From Streptosporangium sp. NBC_01755 (GTDB lineage: Bacteria > Actinomycetota > Actinomycetes > Streptosporangiales > Streptosporangiaceae), in NCBI RefSeq assembly GCF_035917995.1, contig NZ_CP109131.1:5394001-5458000 (forward strand): a stretch of DNA of 64,000 bases, written 5' to 3'. The translations under genes were made by a program, and so were the position numbers. The notes beneath the pieces were generated by a model that worked only from the letters and a program-made list of their open reading frames with translations, ran no database searches and was not told where the DNA came from. Shown here in pieces: positions 33,424-42,363 of the stretch (the stretch's first letter is position 1; each line of letters starts with the position of its first letter).

Positions 33424-35270
33424 GGCCTGAAGTTCGTGGTGAGCAACCCCGGCACCACTCAGGTCACCGGCTGGTCGATCACCTTCGACCTGCCCGCCGG
33501 GGTCACCGCGAGCGCCGCGCAGAACGGATCGCTGAACCAGAGCGGGCGCCAGGTCACGCTGAGCCCGGCCCACTACAACACGACCGTGGCGGCACGCGGT
33601 ACCACCGAGCCGTACAGCCCCGCGTTCACGCTCAGCAGCGCGTCCGCAGAGCCGGAGAACTGCAGGATCAACGACGTCAGGTGCGACGGCGCCGCCGACA
33701 CGCCGCCCGGCGCGCCCGGCAACCTGCGCTCACCGGTCAAGACCACCAAGACCGTCTCGCTCACCTGGGACGCCTCGACCGACAACAAGGGCATCGCCGG
33801 ATACGAGGTCTACACCGGCGCGGCCCTGGCCGCGACGGTGACCGGCACCTCCGCCACGGTGAGCGGGCTGTCGCCGTCCACCGAGTACACCTTCACCGTG
33901 AAGGCCCGCGACCTGTACGACAACATGTCGGCGGCGAGCACCGCGCTGAAGGTGAGCACCGACGGACATCATCGGCAGCGGATACGCCAGGATCGGCTAC
34001 TTCGTCCAGTGGGGCATCTACGGCCGCCAGTACTTCGTGCGCAACCTGGACACGACCGGTGCCGCCGCGAAGCTGACCCACCTCAACTACGCCTTCGGCA
34101 ACATCGACCCGGTGAACCTGACGTGCCTGCAGGGCGTCACCAAGGGCACCGCGGCCAACCCGCAGGACCCGAACCAGGGCGACCGCCGGCGATGCGGACG
34201 CCGACTACGGCAGGCCGATGAGCGCTGCGCAGTCGGTGGACGGCGTCGCCGGCTACGGCTGGGAGAAGCTGCGCGGCAACTACAACCAGCTCCGCAAGCT
34301 CAAGGCGAAGTACCCGAACCTCAAGGTGCTGATCTCGCTCGGCGGCTGGACGTACTCGAAGTACTTCTCCGACGTGGCGGCCACCGACGCGGCGCGCAAG
34401 AAGTTCGTGAGCTCCTGCATCGACACGTACATCAAGGGGAACCTGCCGGTCTACAACGGCGCGGGCGGCCCCGGCAGCGCCGCCGGGATCTTCGACGGCA
34501 TCGACCTGGACTGGGAGTGGCCGGGCGCGGAGGGGCACGCGGGCAACCACATCGGCCCGAACGACAAGGCGAACAACACGCTGCTGATCGCCGAGTTCCG
34601 CAGGCAGCTCGACGCGCTGACCCAGGAGACCGGTAAGCGCTACCAGCTCACCGCCTTCACCCCCGCCGACCCGGCGAAGATCGCCGCCGGGTGGGACCTG
34701 CCCGAGGTCGCCAGGTCCCTGGACATCTTCAACGTCCAGGGCTACGACTTCCACGGCGCGGGCAGCGACAACTCCTGGGAGCCCAACCGGGCCGGACACC
34801 AGGGCAACCTGTACGCCGACGCCGAGGACCCGTACCCGTACCCGTTCCACTTCAGCGTCGAGAACACGGTCGACGTCTATCTCCAGGCGGGGGTGAACCC
34901 GCGCAAGATAACCATCGGTCTCGCGTACTACGGCCGAGGCTGGCAGGGCGTCGCCGACGGCGGAAGGTTCGGCGAGTGGCAGGCGGCCACCGGTGCGGCG
35001 CCGGGGCAGTTCCCGGACGAGGCGGGCACTCGCGGGTACGCCAACCTGCTGGCCTCCGTGCCGGGATGCACGGTGAGACACGACGAGCAGTCGGTGGCGA
35101 CCTACTGCTACACCGGCAACGGCGGTCAGTCGTGGACCTTCGACGAGGTCTGGTTGATCGGGAAGAAGACCGCGTGGCTCCGGAGCAAGGGCCTGCTCGG
35201 CGCGATGGTCTGGGAGATGTCCGGTGACACCGGCACCCTGACCACCGCCCTGGACGCGGGTCTGAGGTAA
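33424..35270 (+). pseudogene. CBM2-FN3-GH18 chitinase, truncated and frameshifted
   Basis: Three frames together spell a secreted chitinase. Frame 1 (about 33424-33965) has a carbohydrate-binding module lacking its start (KFVVSNPGTTQVTGWSITF) and a fibronectin-III domain (APGNLRSPVKTTKTVSLTWD). Frame 2 (about 33964-34185) gives the GH18 N-terminus (IGYFVQWGIYGRQYFVRNLD, THLNYAFGNID). Frame 3 (about 34190-35270) gives the rest, with the intact catalytic motif FDGIDLDWEWP. The signal peptide is missing. At least two frameshifts plus an N-terminal truncation make it non-functional, although frame 3 alone (ATG 34218) is open for 350 codons. Sequencing error at one shift is possible but cannot explain the lost 5' end. 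Confidence 0.82.
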
Positions 35271-35337
35271 CCGTTCCGGCGGCGTTCCCAGGGTGACCAC
35301 TCCTGAGGCGGTCTGAAGGTCACCATTCCGGAGGATC

Positions 35338-35366
35338 GTCTTCGCGGCGTCCGATGTCGCGAAGAC
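35338..35366. terminator. Hairpin terminator after chitinase relic
   Basis: GTCTTCGCG/CGCGAAGAC 9-bp stem with an 11-base loop, followed by GGTCTTCC. It lies between the convergent chitinase relic and the ABC-3C ATPase gene. Confidence 0.55.
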
Positions 35367-35500
35367 GGTCTTCCTCGGTGCCCCGAACTCGTGTCGCGGA
35401 GCACCCCGGGCTGACTCTCGGTCGGAAGCCAGAGCCGCCAGGGCGGCCCCGACGAATTTGACATGACGGATAGGGGTCGATCCAGAACGGGGAGTGACCG

Positions 35501-37246
35501 TTAAAATCTGAAGCCGAACAGTCCGCCATCCGGCTGGTCGGTCAGATGAGGCTCGATGATGTGAGGATTCGCGTCGAACCCCATTGAAACCGCCTTGTTC
35601 AGATCGTCGGAGTTCATGGTGACGATGTATTGCATCCGCTCGGTCTTGGTAACCTCGGCCGCCAACTGGAGGGCTCGTGCCACCTGACGTTCGTCCACAC
35701 CGTCGTACAGATGGCTGTCGTGAACAAGGAAGTCCGGACCCCGGCCGGCACGGTGGGCGATGACGGCGGCGGTCAGGTCGAAGCAGAAGATCACCATGTT
35801 ATGGATTCCCCTGCTCCCGTCGTCCTCGATCTTGGGCTCGATCTGCATTCGCTGCTTACCCGGGCTGAAGGTCAGATAGGGGTTTTTCCCGTCTCCGTAC
35901 AGGCGCCGGGCGTACGTGTTGAAAAGGCTGCTCGCTTCGAAAGTGATGGTGTCCCGGTCCTCAAGGTCGGTCACCATCTCCTGTTCGAGCTCAAGGCGTT
36001 TCGCCTCGATCTCCCGTCGGCTCGCCTCGAGCGCCTGCGCGGCCTGGAACCGGTGACGGAGAGACTCAAGATGCGCCTGTTCGCGAGCCAGGGCATATTG
36101 CAGGGAGTTGAGCGCGTCAAGCGCGCCACCCGAGTTCAGCGTATGCAGGAGGGCGGCTTGTCGCTCGCCGAGTCGCGCGCGCGTCCGGGTGCGCTCCTCC
36201 AGAAGTCGACGGAGCCGGGATATCTCCTCGTGTAACTGCTTCTCACGGTTTCGGACCACGGTCTCGTGGAAGGCGCGCACATCGTCGAACCGGCGGCGCA
36301 CCTCCTGGCCGAGAATCAGGTTCAACTGCTTGTAGGCCGATTCTAGATACCGGTCATCCGGCTCGGCTACCTCGTCGACGGACTGTTCCATGTCCTGAAG
36401 GTTGCGTCGGTCTACCGCTTCGGATGCCCGGATTGACCGGATGCGCCGATCGAGCTCGTCGGCCTCCCGGCGAATGTTCTCGTATTCGGGGACGACCTGA
36501 AAACTCGCGATCTGGCGCTCAAGTTCGCTCACCCGCTGTTCTATGGCGCCGATTTCCCCTCGGAGTTCGGCGGAACGGCCGACGATTTTCCCCCAGACAG
36601 GATCTTTCGCGGCTTCGACGAGCTTCTTTCTCGTGGCCTCCTGATTGGACAGGAGGCGATACCGTGCTGCCAGGCCGACGTCCAGGCCGAAGAGATGGCA
36701 CAGGTTGACCATCGCGTCGTGAGGCGACTGCTGGGCGAATGTCCTGGTGGGCTCAAGAAAGCCTCCTGCATCGACACGGCGGATCGCGAATGACAACAGC
36801 GTCCGGCCGCTGACTTCCGCTCCTTCGGAGTCGACCCTGTAGAGATCCCGTTCCATCGCCCACTGCCAGTCTTTCGTCGACACCTCGGCGGCGTGTTCGA
36901 ACAGGACCCTGGGGGACCTCCGTGTTATGTCCGGATCGAGTGTCACTCTGTTCGGCCGTGTCGCCGAGCGCGTCACCGTCAAGGGCTCCGGCCGGCCCGG
37001 CCAGTCAAGTTTCAGCCTGAATGTGTGGTCGCGGAGCTTCTCGCCGGCCCAGACCGCCTTGGGTTCGTTGCGGGCACCCAGCAGAAAATGCAGTAACTCG
37101 ACCATGCTCGACTTGCCGGCACCGTTGCGACTGTCGGTGTCGGTGGAGGCGTCGGTGCGTTCGGCGACCAGGAGGTTCAGCCCCGCCCCAAAGTGGATCG
37201 TCCGGAACCTGTCGTCGTCAGAGGTCAGGCTACGCAGCATTGTCAC
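35501..37246 (-). CDS. ABC-3C system ATPase, SMC/RecN-like (DUF2326)
   Basis: A 581-residue ATPase. The split ABC head has Walker A in SRNGAGKSSMVELLHFLLGA (residues ~40-59). A long coiled coil follows (about 225-430: RGEIGAIEQRVSELERQI, SRLRRLLEERTRTRARL). The C-terminal DUF2326 half has FSPGKQRMQIEPKIEDD and Walker B-like DFLVHDSHLYDGVDERQ. This is the core component of ABC three-component conflict systems, thought to sense invader nucleic acid or protein complexes and license an effector. GTG at 37246 (ATG at 37240 alternative) overlaps the middle-component gene by 17 bp. It is the last gene of a tight three-gene operon. Confidence 0.85.
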   Translation of the reverse strand: MTMLRSLTSDDDRFRTIHFGAGLNLLVAERTDASTDTDSRNGAGKSSMVELLHFLLGARNEPKAVWAGEKLRDHTFRLKLDWPGRPEPLTVTRSATRPNRVTLDPDITRRSPRVLFEHAAEVSTKDWQWAMERDLYRVDSEGAEVSGRTLLSFAIRRVDAGGFLEPTRTFAQQSPHDAMVNLCHLFGLDVGLAARYRLLSNQEATRKKLVEAAKDPVWGKIVGRSAELRGEIGAIEQRVSELERQIASFQVVPEYENIRREADELDRRIRSIRASEAVDRRNLQDMEQSVDEVAEPDDRYLESAYKQLNLILGQEVRRRFDDVRAFHETVVRNREKQLHEEISRLRRLLEERTRTRARLGERQAALLHTLNSGGALDALNSLQYALAREQAHLESLRHRFQAAQALEASRREIEAKRLELEQEMVTDLEDRDTITFEASSLFNTYARRLYGDGKNPYLTFSPGKQRMQIEPKIEDDGSRGIHNMVIFCFDLTAAVIAHRAGRGPDFLVHDSHLYDGVDERQVARALQLAAEVTKTERMQYIVTMNSDDLNKAVSMGFDANPHIIEPHLTDQPDGGLFGFRF

Positions 37247-37490
37247 GAGCCCGGAAAATCAACATGTCCTGTTCAAGCTCGACCAGGCCCAGGGCGTAGA
37301 GCAGGTCGAGCGCGAGAGCGAACCACCAGAACGTCAGGGGCGCCCGATGGTCGTTGTCCTCGCGCCAGGTCAACAGGCGGCGCCAGGCCTGGGTGACGGT
37401 CACGGGCTGACGCCCGGTGGCCATCACGATCTGAGCCCCCACAGCCAGCAGGGCGCGCTGGGGAGCGACCCCTTTGGTCGGCACGATCAC
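37230..37490 (-). CDS. ABC-3C middle component
   Basis: An 86-residue protein starting VIVPTKGVAPQRALLAVG and containing LTFWWFALALDLLYALGLVEL, the pattern of the small winged-helix-like middle components of ABC-3C systems, which bridge ATPase and effector. GTG start at 37490 overlaps the effector stop (GTGA). The 3' end overlaps the ATPase start. Such tight nesting implies fixed stoichiometry. Which middle-component subtype it belongs to I cannot say. Confidence 0.72.
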   Translation of the reverse strand: MIVPTKGVAPQRALLAVGAQIVMATGRQPVTVTQAWRRLLTWREDNDHRAPLTFWWFALALDLLYALGLVELEQDMLIFRARDNAA

Positions 37491-38551
37491 GTGGTCACTC
37501 CCATCTCGGCCTCCGGGACCCAACCCGTGGGCGGCACCTTGAAGATCTCACATTCACCGAAGAAGTACATCAGGACAACGAGCGCGTTCAGTTCCATAGG
37601 GGATTGTTGCGAGGCATTGCCGAGAACGTGTCGCTCAAGCCGCCAGAGGATGTTGTCGGAGTCCTCACACGTCTGGGCGATCATCTCGTAGTGCTCGCGA
37701 AAGCCCGCCGCGACCTCGTCCCTCTCGTTGGGATCGAGCCTGCTCCGGTAGTAGTCCTCCACGTGGTTGACGTAGGACAGAGCGAGCTTCATGCGATGCT
37801 GAATATCCCAGGAGAACCCGTTGTATTCCATTTTCTTGAGCGGAGGTCTGGGGATGGCCGGTAGGTCTTCGAGGGGGCGTCGGTATTCGGCGAGGTGATC
37901 CAGGAGCGGGATCAGCTCCTCAAGCACGACGCTGACAACCACCGGCTCTGCGGGAAACGGGCCAAGGAAGTCCTCGACCTGCCACTTCTCCATCCTGCAG
38001 AGTTCGGTATAGAAGTGCCGCCGGCCGAAGTTCTCGAAAAAAAGTTCGGGATGATCGTTGCGTGCGGTCGCGAGTAGCGATGTCAACTCGGGATGTATGC
38101 CTCTGCGGTCGTTGTGTACGAAGACGAAGGTGCCGAACTCGCCATCGCGCTTCGCGATGGCCTTGGCGAGGTCGGTCCGGAACTTGCGGGCGATCTTAGA
38201 GGGAGCGACGGTCTGTGGCGCGTAGCACGCGTACAGCTTCTTCCCGATCAGGAGAAGGCCGTCCGCCCCTTGGTCGCCGAGACGTCCAGCGGTTCGGACA
38301 TTTAGGAAGCCAGGGTTCAGAACATGCATAACTTCATGGAAGAAATCCTCGAACCCTTCACCGTGAAGTTCGTCGAGCTTCGCATTGAGCATGAAACGAA
38401 TCGACGAACGCTCCCAGATCTCCAAGTACCCCTCCGTGGGCCTCGCTTCGATACGCCTGACGAGTTTTGAACTCGATGAGCCTGAGGGAGGATAGCCGGA
38501 GTAGGTGGGGAGCGTGGGTGGATTCCAGGCATCGAGGCTTGGAAAATCCAA
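37487..38551 (-). CDS. ABC-3C effector with restriction-endonuclease-like N-terminal domain
   Basis: About 354 residues. The segment GFEDFFHEVM (66-75), then GRLGDQGADG (89-98) and LYACYAP (106-112) follows the E...GD..xDG...YAP pattern of the nuclease-fold domain used by ABC-3C effectors. The usual ExK lysine position is not evident, so activity is uncertain. The C-terminal half (about 200-354) is helical and probably docks on the middle component. The start is unclear: the frame opens at a TTG at 38551 inside a CTTGGA/TCCAAG palindrome, and an ATG at 38392 would still keep the nuclease domain. First gene of the operon. Confidence 0.75.
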   Translation of the reverse strand: MDFPSLDAWNPPTLPTYSGYPPSGSSSSKLVRRIEARPTEGYLEIWERSSIRFMLNAKLDELHGEGFEDFFHEVMHVLNPGFLNVRTAGRLGDQGADGLLLIGKKLYACYAPQTVAPSKIARKFRTDLAKAIAKRDGEFGTFVFVHNDRRGIHPELTSLLATARNDHPELFFENFGRRHFYTELCRMEKWQVEDFLGPFPAEPVVVSVVLEELIPLLDHLAEYRRPLEDLPAIPRPPLKKMEYNGFSWDIQHRMKLALSYVNHVEDYYRSRLDPNERDEVAAGFREHYEMIAQTCEDSDNILWRLERHVLGNASQQSPMELNALVVLMYFFGECEIFKVPPTGWVPEAEMGVTT

Positions 38552-38734
38552 GTTCGCGGTGAATTACCGTTTTGTTGGTTTTGCTGTACGGTGTTTGCTT
38601 GTCGTCATGGCCAGAGCTGTTGGTTGTCCCGGATCTGCTGACTTCCTGCATCTACATACCGGCAAATAGGGAAAAATTCTCAGTCTCGCCAAGGTTGTGC
38701 GGGAAAGCTGGAGTATGCGGCAGTGGTGCCCCGA

Positions 38735-38883
38735 TACTCGCCTTCTTCGCTCGCGGCGTCCCTGAGCAGCACCGACCGGCCCTGGGGCCAGCGGTCCATG
38801 TGGACCTGGCTGATCGAGTCGAAGTAGAAGTCCCGGGCGTCCCGCATCGCGTCCCGCAGTCGGGGAGCCTCGGGGAAGCGCAC
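38735..38883 (-). pseudogene. FAD-dependent monooxygenase fragment
   Basis: About 45 codons reading RDAMRDARDFYFDSISQVHMDRW followed by GRSVLLRDAAS, which match the segment around the second FAD-binding GDA motif of PHBH-type monooxygenases (the Gly of GDA is replaced by Arg). No flanking monooxygenase sequence remains. A relic between the ABC-3C operon and an SDR relic. Confidence 0.5.
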
Positions 38884-38908
38884 CCTCCGCGTACGTCGTA
38901 CGACCCGG

Positions 38909-39495
38909 CTAAGGGTGCCGGTTGGAGACCGAGACGACCTCGCCGGTCATGTACGTGGAGTACTCGCTCGCCAGGAAGACGATCACGTTGGCCACCTCCC
39001 ACGGTTCCGCCGAGCGGCCGAAGGACTCGCGGGAGGTCAGCTCGGTGAGCAGTTCGTCGGTGGTGACCTTAGCCAGGAAGGGGTGCATGACCAGAGAGGG
39101 GGCCACCGCGTTGACTCCGGATGCCGTGCGGGGCGGCCTCCAGGGCGGCGCACCTGGTCAGGGCCATCACCCCGGCCTTGGCGGCCGCGTAGTGCGACTG
39201 GCCCTCCTGGGCGCGCCAGCCGATCACCGAGGGGTTGTTGACGATCACTCCGGAACCCTGGAGGACCATCAGCCGCAGGGCGGCCCTGGTACAGCGCATC
39301 GTGCCGGTGAGGGGCACTCCCAGGACGGCGTCCCACTACTCGTCGGTCATCTCCACCAGTCGCGCCGTACCGCCCAGGCCCGCGTTGTTGACCACCACGT
39401 CCACCCGCCCGTGCGCCTCGGTCACCGCGTCGAACATGGCGCGCACCTCGGCCTCGGAGGTGACGTCGCAGGGCACCGCGAGCGGCTTGACCCCA
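38909..39495 (-). pseudogene. Short-chain dehydrogenase with stop and frameshift
   Basis: Minus-strand SDR: DVVVNNAGLGGTARLVEMTDE, an in-frame TAG at about 39340, then NNPSVIGWRAQEGQSHYAAAKAG with the catalytic Tyr and Lys. A one-base shift near 39117 is followed by NAVAPSLVMHPFLAKVTTDEL, ending GEVVSVSNRHP. The glycine-rich NAD-binding N-terminus is missing where the divergent DUF35 gene begins. The C-terminus resembles SDRs of KstR2-regulated HIP catabolism. Confidence 0.78.
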
Positions 39496-39508
39496 CTCAG
39501 CTCGGCCC

Positions 39509-39910
39509 GTGCCCGCCGCCCTCGGTCCGGCGCCGGTCTATCGTGACTCGGCGGAGTGGTGGAAGCGGACCGCCGGAGGGGAGTTCGTGCTCCAGAGATG
39601 CGACTCCTGCGCCACGCCGCGCTTCCCCGCCCGCGCCTACTGTCACCGCTGCAGGACCCGCGAGTGGCACTGGGAGCCCATCGCCCCCGCCGGTCGCGTC
39701 GAGAGCTGGATCGTCAGCCACCAGCCCTTCCTGGCCGGGGTGAGCGAGCCGTACACGGTGGTGATGGTGCGGCTGGACGAGGCGCCGGTGTGCGTCATGT
39801 ACGGCAACTGGCGCGGTGCGGAGCCGCCGGTCGCGGGTCTGGCCGTCCGGGCGTGCCCCAGGGTGGTGGACGAGGAGCTCTCGCCGATCGACTGGTGCCC
39901 GCTCGGCTGA
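39509..39910 (+). CDS. DUF35/OB-fold acyl-CoA-associated protein
   Basis: A 133-residue protein with an N-terminal rubredoxin-like zinc ribbon (CDSCATPRFPARAYCHRC) and a C-terminal OB fold (GRVESWIVSHQPFLAGV, YTVVMVRLDEAP). DUF35 proteins partner with SCP2-type thiolases/lyases in steroid side-chain and ring degradation and bind acyl-CoA. Here no thiolase partner is adjacent; its neighbours are SDR and monooxygenase relics. The GTG at 39509 lies almost at the truncated end of the SDR relic, so the 5' region may also have been altered. The coding frame is intact. Confidence 0.8.
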   Translation: MPAALGPAPVYRDSAEWWKRTAGGEFVLQRCDSCATPRFPARAYCHRCRTREWHWEPIAPAGRVESWIVSHQPFLAGVSEPYTVVMVRLDEAPVCVMYGNWRGAEPPVAGLAVRACPRVVDEELSPIDWCPLG

Positions 39911-39939
39911 GGATCGCCGTCATGGTCGCGCCACGGTAG

Positions 39940-39969
39940 CGGCCCGGCGGGTCCCGTCCCGCCGGGCCG
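39940..39969 (+). terminator. Terminator after DUF35 gene
   Basis: CGGCCCGGCGGG/CCCGCCGGGCCG perfect 12-bp stem with a 6-base loop, 30 bp after the stop. Confidence 0.75.
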
Positions 39970-40041
39970 CGCTCCGGAGATGGGGAGCGCGCCCTGGCGG
40001 GCGTGGGGGACCCGCCAGGACGCGTTCCGCTCCGGCGCGAT

Positions 40042-40077
40042 GGCGGAGGACCCCGGCGAGGGGTGGGGTCCTCCGCC
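40042..40077 (-). terminator. Terminator of the 40080-40433 gene
   Basis: GGCGGAGGACCCC/GGGGTCCTCCGCC perfect 13-bp stem, 10-base loop, ending 2 bp from the stop of the minus-strand gene. Confidence 0.75.
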
Positions 40078-40079
40078 GG

Positions 40080-40433
40080 CTAGTCGCGCGCGGAGTCTGT
40101 GTCGGCGAAGGCGCGGACCCGGTGGCCCGCCTCCTCCACCGCGAGATCGTCGTCAGGCATGGGCCGCCGGTAGTGCCGCGAGATGAGGCGTGCCGCCCCG
40201 ACCGGGTCTTCGGCCGGATGCGAGGACTGAACGCCATCCTCGTTCCAGACAAAAAGCCCGTTCTTGCACCAGACGGTTAGATCGGTCAGCACCGAGAGCA
40301 CGGACATCCCGCGCCCGTTGCTCTGGTAGGTGTGGGTGAATCCCTGGCGGTGCAACGCGTAGCGCAGTAAACGTGTTGCCTCGCTGGGGTCGCACCAGGG
40401 CAGATGCGGCGTATCCGCACGGACCGACAGCAC
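40080..40433 (-). CDS. Hypothetical protein (117 aa)
   Basis: No recognised domain. Soluble; it contains LLRYALHRQGFTHTYQSNGRG and ends with an acidic DDDLAVEEAGHRVRAFADTD. Small proteins of this kind are often found divergent from GntR regulators in actinomycetes, as here. A strong terminator directly after the stop supports it being expressed. Confidence 0.6.
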   Translation of the reverse strand: MLSVRADTPHLPWCDPSEATRLLRYALHRQGFTHTYQSNGRGMSVLSVLTDLTVWCKNGLFVWNEDGVQSSHPAEDPVGAARLISRHYRRPMPDDDLAVEEAGHRVRAFADTDSARD

Positions 40434-40525
40434 CGGCCTCCACCCCCTCGCTGACCTTTCGATGGATTTGTACCAACGATTGGATAATGCGGGTCTCGGG
40501 AGGTCGGGTCAAGGGGCTGTTCCCC

Positions 40526-40546
40526 ACTAGAACCAGATCGTCTAGT
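40526..40546. promoter_or_regulatory. Possible GntR operator
   Basis: ACTAG...CTAGT inverted half-sites separated by 11 bp, 24 bp before the GntR start and in the divergent spacer. Weak, but well placed for autoregulation. Confidence 0.35.
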
Positions 40547-40569
40547 TTTGTTGGCACAAAGGGGACTTA

Positions 40570-41316
40570 ATGGCGCGGTCAACGCTGTATCAACTGGTGG
40601 CCTCCGATCTGAGGAGGACCATCTACTCCGGTGCGCTCGGACCAGGGGATCAGCTGCCGACCGAGGCGGAGCTCATGATCGTGCACCAGGTGAGCCGGAA
40701 CACCGTGCGGCTCGCTCTCGGCGAGCTTGTGAACGAGGGCCTGGTCACCCGCACCCCCCGCAGGGGCACCGTCGTGCGGGAGCGCCGCCCGCTGCTCATG
40801 CACCCCCAGCGCGAGCTGCAGCCGCGGCGTGAGGAGACCCTGGAGGCCTTCGCCTGGGCGGTCTCGCAGGAGGGGCGCGCGCCGAGCCAGGAGATCGAGG
40901 TCTCGATCGTGCAACCGGCCGAGGAGATCGCCAGCAGGCTGGAGCTCTCGGACGACGAGCTCGCCGTGGTCCGCCGCAGGCTGCGCTTCGTGGACGGCCA
41001 GCCCTACAACACCAACGACTCCTACTTTCCGCTGGCCCTGGTCGCCGACTCCGAGATCACCCGCCCCGGCGACATCAGGCGCGGGGCCAACAAGGTTCTC
41101 GAGGAGCTCGGCCACCGGCAGGTGCGGATGGTGGACGACATCTGGGCGCGGATGCCCAACAGCGCGGAGACCGAGCGGCTCCAGCTCCAGCTCGGCACGC
41201 CGGTCGTCGTCTACATCCGGGTCGGTTACGACGAGGAGGACACCCCCGTGCGCGTGGCGGTGTCGGTACTGCCCGCGGACAAGCACCTGATCAGGTACGA
41301 GCTGGAAAGCCGTTGA
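40570..41316 (+). CDS. GntR/HutC-family regulator
   Basis: A 248-residue regulator. The winged helix-turn-helix (residues 1-75: YQLVASDLRRTIYSGALGPGD, NTVRLALGELVNEGLVTRTPRRGT) is followed by a UTRA ligand-binding domain (RRRLRFVDGQPYNTNDSYFP; LGTPVVVYIRVGYD). HutC-type members sense small sugars, amino acids or histidine-pathway intermediates; the ligand is not predictable here. Divergent from the 117-residue gene, which it may control. Confidence 0.9.
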   Translation: MARSTLYQLVASDLRRTIYSGALGPGDQLPTEAELMIVHQVSRNTVRLALGELVNEGLVTRTPRRGTVVRERRPLLMHPQRELQPRREETLEAFAWAVSQEGRAPSQEIEVSIVQPAEEIASRLELSDDELAVVRRRLRFVDGQPYNTNDSYFPLALVADSEITRPGDIRRGANKVLEELGHRQVRMVDDIWARMPNSAETERLQLQLGTPVVVYIRVGYDEEDTPVRVAVSVLPADKHLIRYELESR

Positions 41317-41714
41317 CATCTCCGTAACCGCCCTGACGGGCCGGCCTCCGCCCCGCTCGCGTCGCGGGCGACCACCGGGCCGCGTCCGCCGGGCGGCCGG
41401 GTCCCGCCTTCCCCACCCGCCCGTGCTCCTCCCGTTCGGCGCCCTCCGGTCCGTGTCTTCCCCGGTCCCGGCAGTCTCGCCCGAGGTCCCCCCGCTCGTC
41501 GCCCTCCCGCCTGCGCCTCTCCCGCCTGCGCTTCTCATGCTTCTTGCGCCTCTTGCGCCTGCTGCGCCTCTTGTGCCTGTCGCACCAGCCGGCGTCTCCT
41601 CGCCGCTCGCCCCAAGCCCCTAGGCATCCGCCTAGCCCGACACGGGTGCCGTGCGCCATCGTGCGGTCACGCTCCGTGTTAACTCGCGTACCGAACGCAA
41701 CGAAGGGATGAACC
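41317..41714. other. Low-complexity intergenic region
   Basis: A C-rich and pyrimidine-rich stretch (about 41400-41600) with GCGCCTCTTGC-type repeats. Both strands have long open frames of biased composition (Pro/Ala/Leu on plus, Arg/Lys on minus), which I regard as non-coding. Confidence 0.5.
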
Positions 41715-42320
41715 ATGCACTCGAACACCGCCAGTCCCACCACCGCGCGCCCGTTCACGCTGCGCAGGGCCACGGACGGTGATCTGGACGAGGTGCTCGC
41801 GCTCCTCGCCGAGACCGCCGGGTGGCTGAACCGCCGCGGCGTGCGGCAGTGGCCCGCCGCCGGCTTTCCCGCCGAGCGCATCACCCCGCTGATCGGCGAG
41901 GGCGTCATGTACCTGCTGGACGGGGAGAACGGGCTCGCCGCCACCCTCGCCCTGGACACTCACGCCGACCCCGAGTTCTGGGCTCCGCAGGACGAGCCCG
42001 GTTCGGCGCTCTACGTCCACAAACTGGCCGTGGCGCGCGCCCACGTCGGCCGGGGGCTGGGAGAGGTGCTGCTGGACTGGGCGGGCCTGCGGGTCCTGGC
42101 CCTGGGGAGAAGATGGCTCAGGCTTGACTGCTCCAAGGACAACTCAAGACTTCAGGACTACTATCGGGGGCAGCGTTTCGCGCACCTCCGCACGGTCGAC
42201 CTGTCGCATCGCGCCTCCGGCGCCCTGTTCCAGCGGCCGGGTGGCCTGCGCGCCCACGGATCAGGTCTCGCGCTGCCCTTCTCGGACCGGCGAGGGTCAT
42301 CCGTCCCCGAGCATGTCTGA
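41715..42320 (+). CDS. GNAT-family acetyltransferase
   Basis: A 201-residue GNAT fold. The acetyl-CoA-binding segment is LYVHKLAVARAHVGRGLGEVLLDWA (motif A with the RGxGxG-like loop), followed by WLRLDCSKDNSRLQDYYRGQRF (motif B). The N-terminus starts FTLRRATDGDLDEVLALL. Substrate unknown. The C-terminal ~25 residues are unstructured. CutC lies 43 bp downstream on the same strand. Confidence 0.88.
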   Translation: MHSNTASPTTARPFTLRRATDGDLDEVLALLAETAGWLNRRGVRQWPAAGFPAERITPLIGEGVMYLLDGENGLAATLALDTHADPEFWAPQDEPGSALYVHKLAVARAHVGRGLGEVLLDWAGLRVLALGRRWLRLDCSKDNSRLQDYYRGQRFAHLRTVDLSHRASGALFQRPGGLRAHGSGLALPFSDRRGSSVPEHV

Positions 42321-42363
42321 ACCACGGCGATCTCAGGGCAAACCCATCCGATAGCCTCCATTC

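Noticed and set aside
41291-41959. Minus-strand Lys/Arg-rich frame (222 codons)
   Set aside because: Low-complexity sequence overlapping the GNAT gene start; no recognisable domain.
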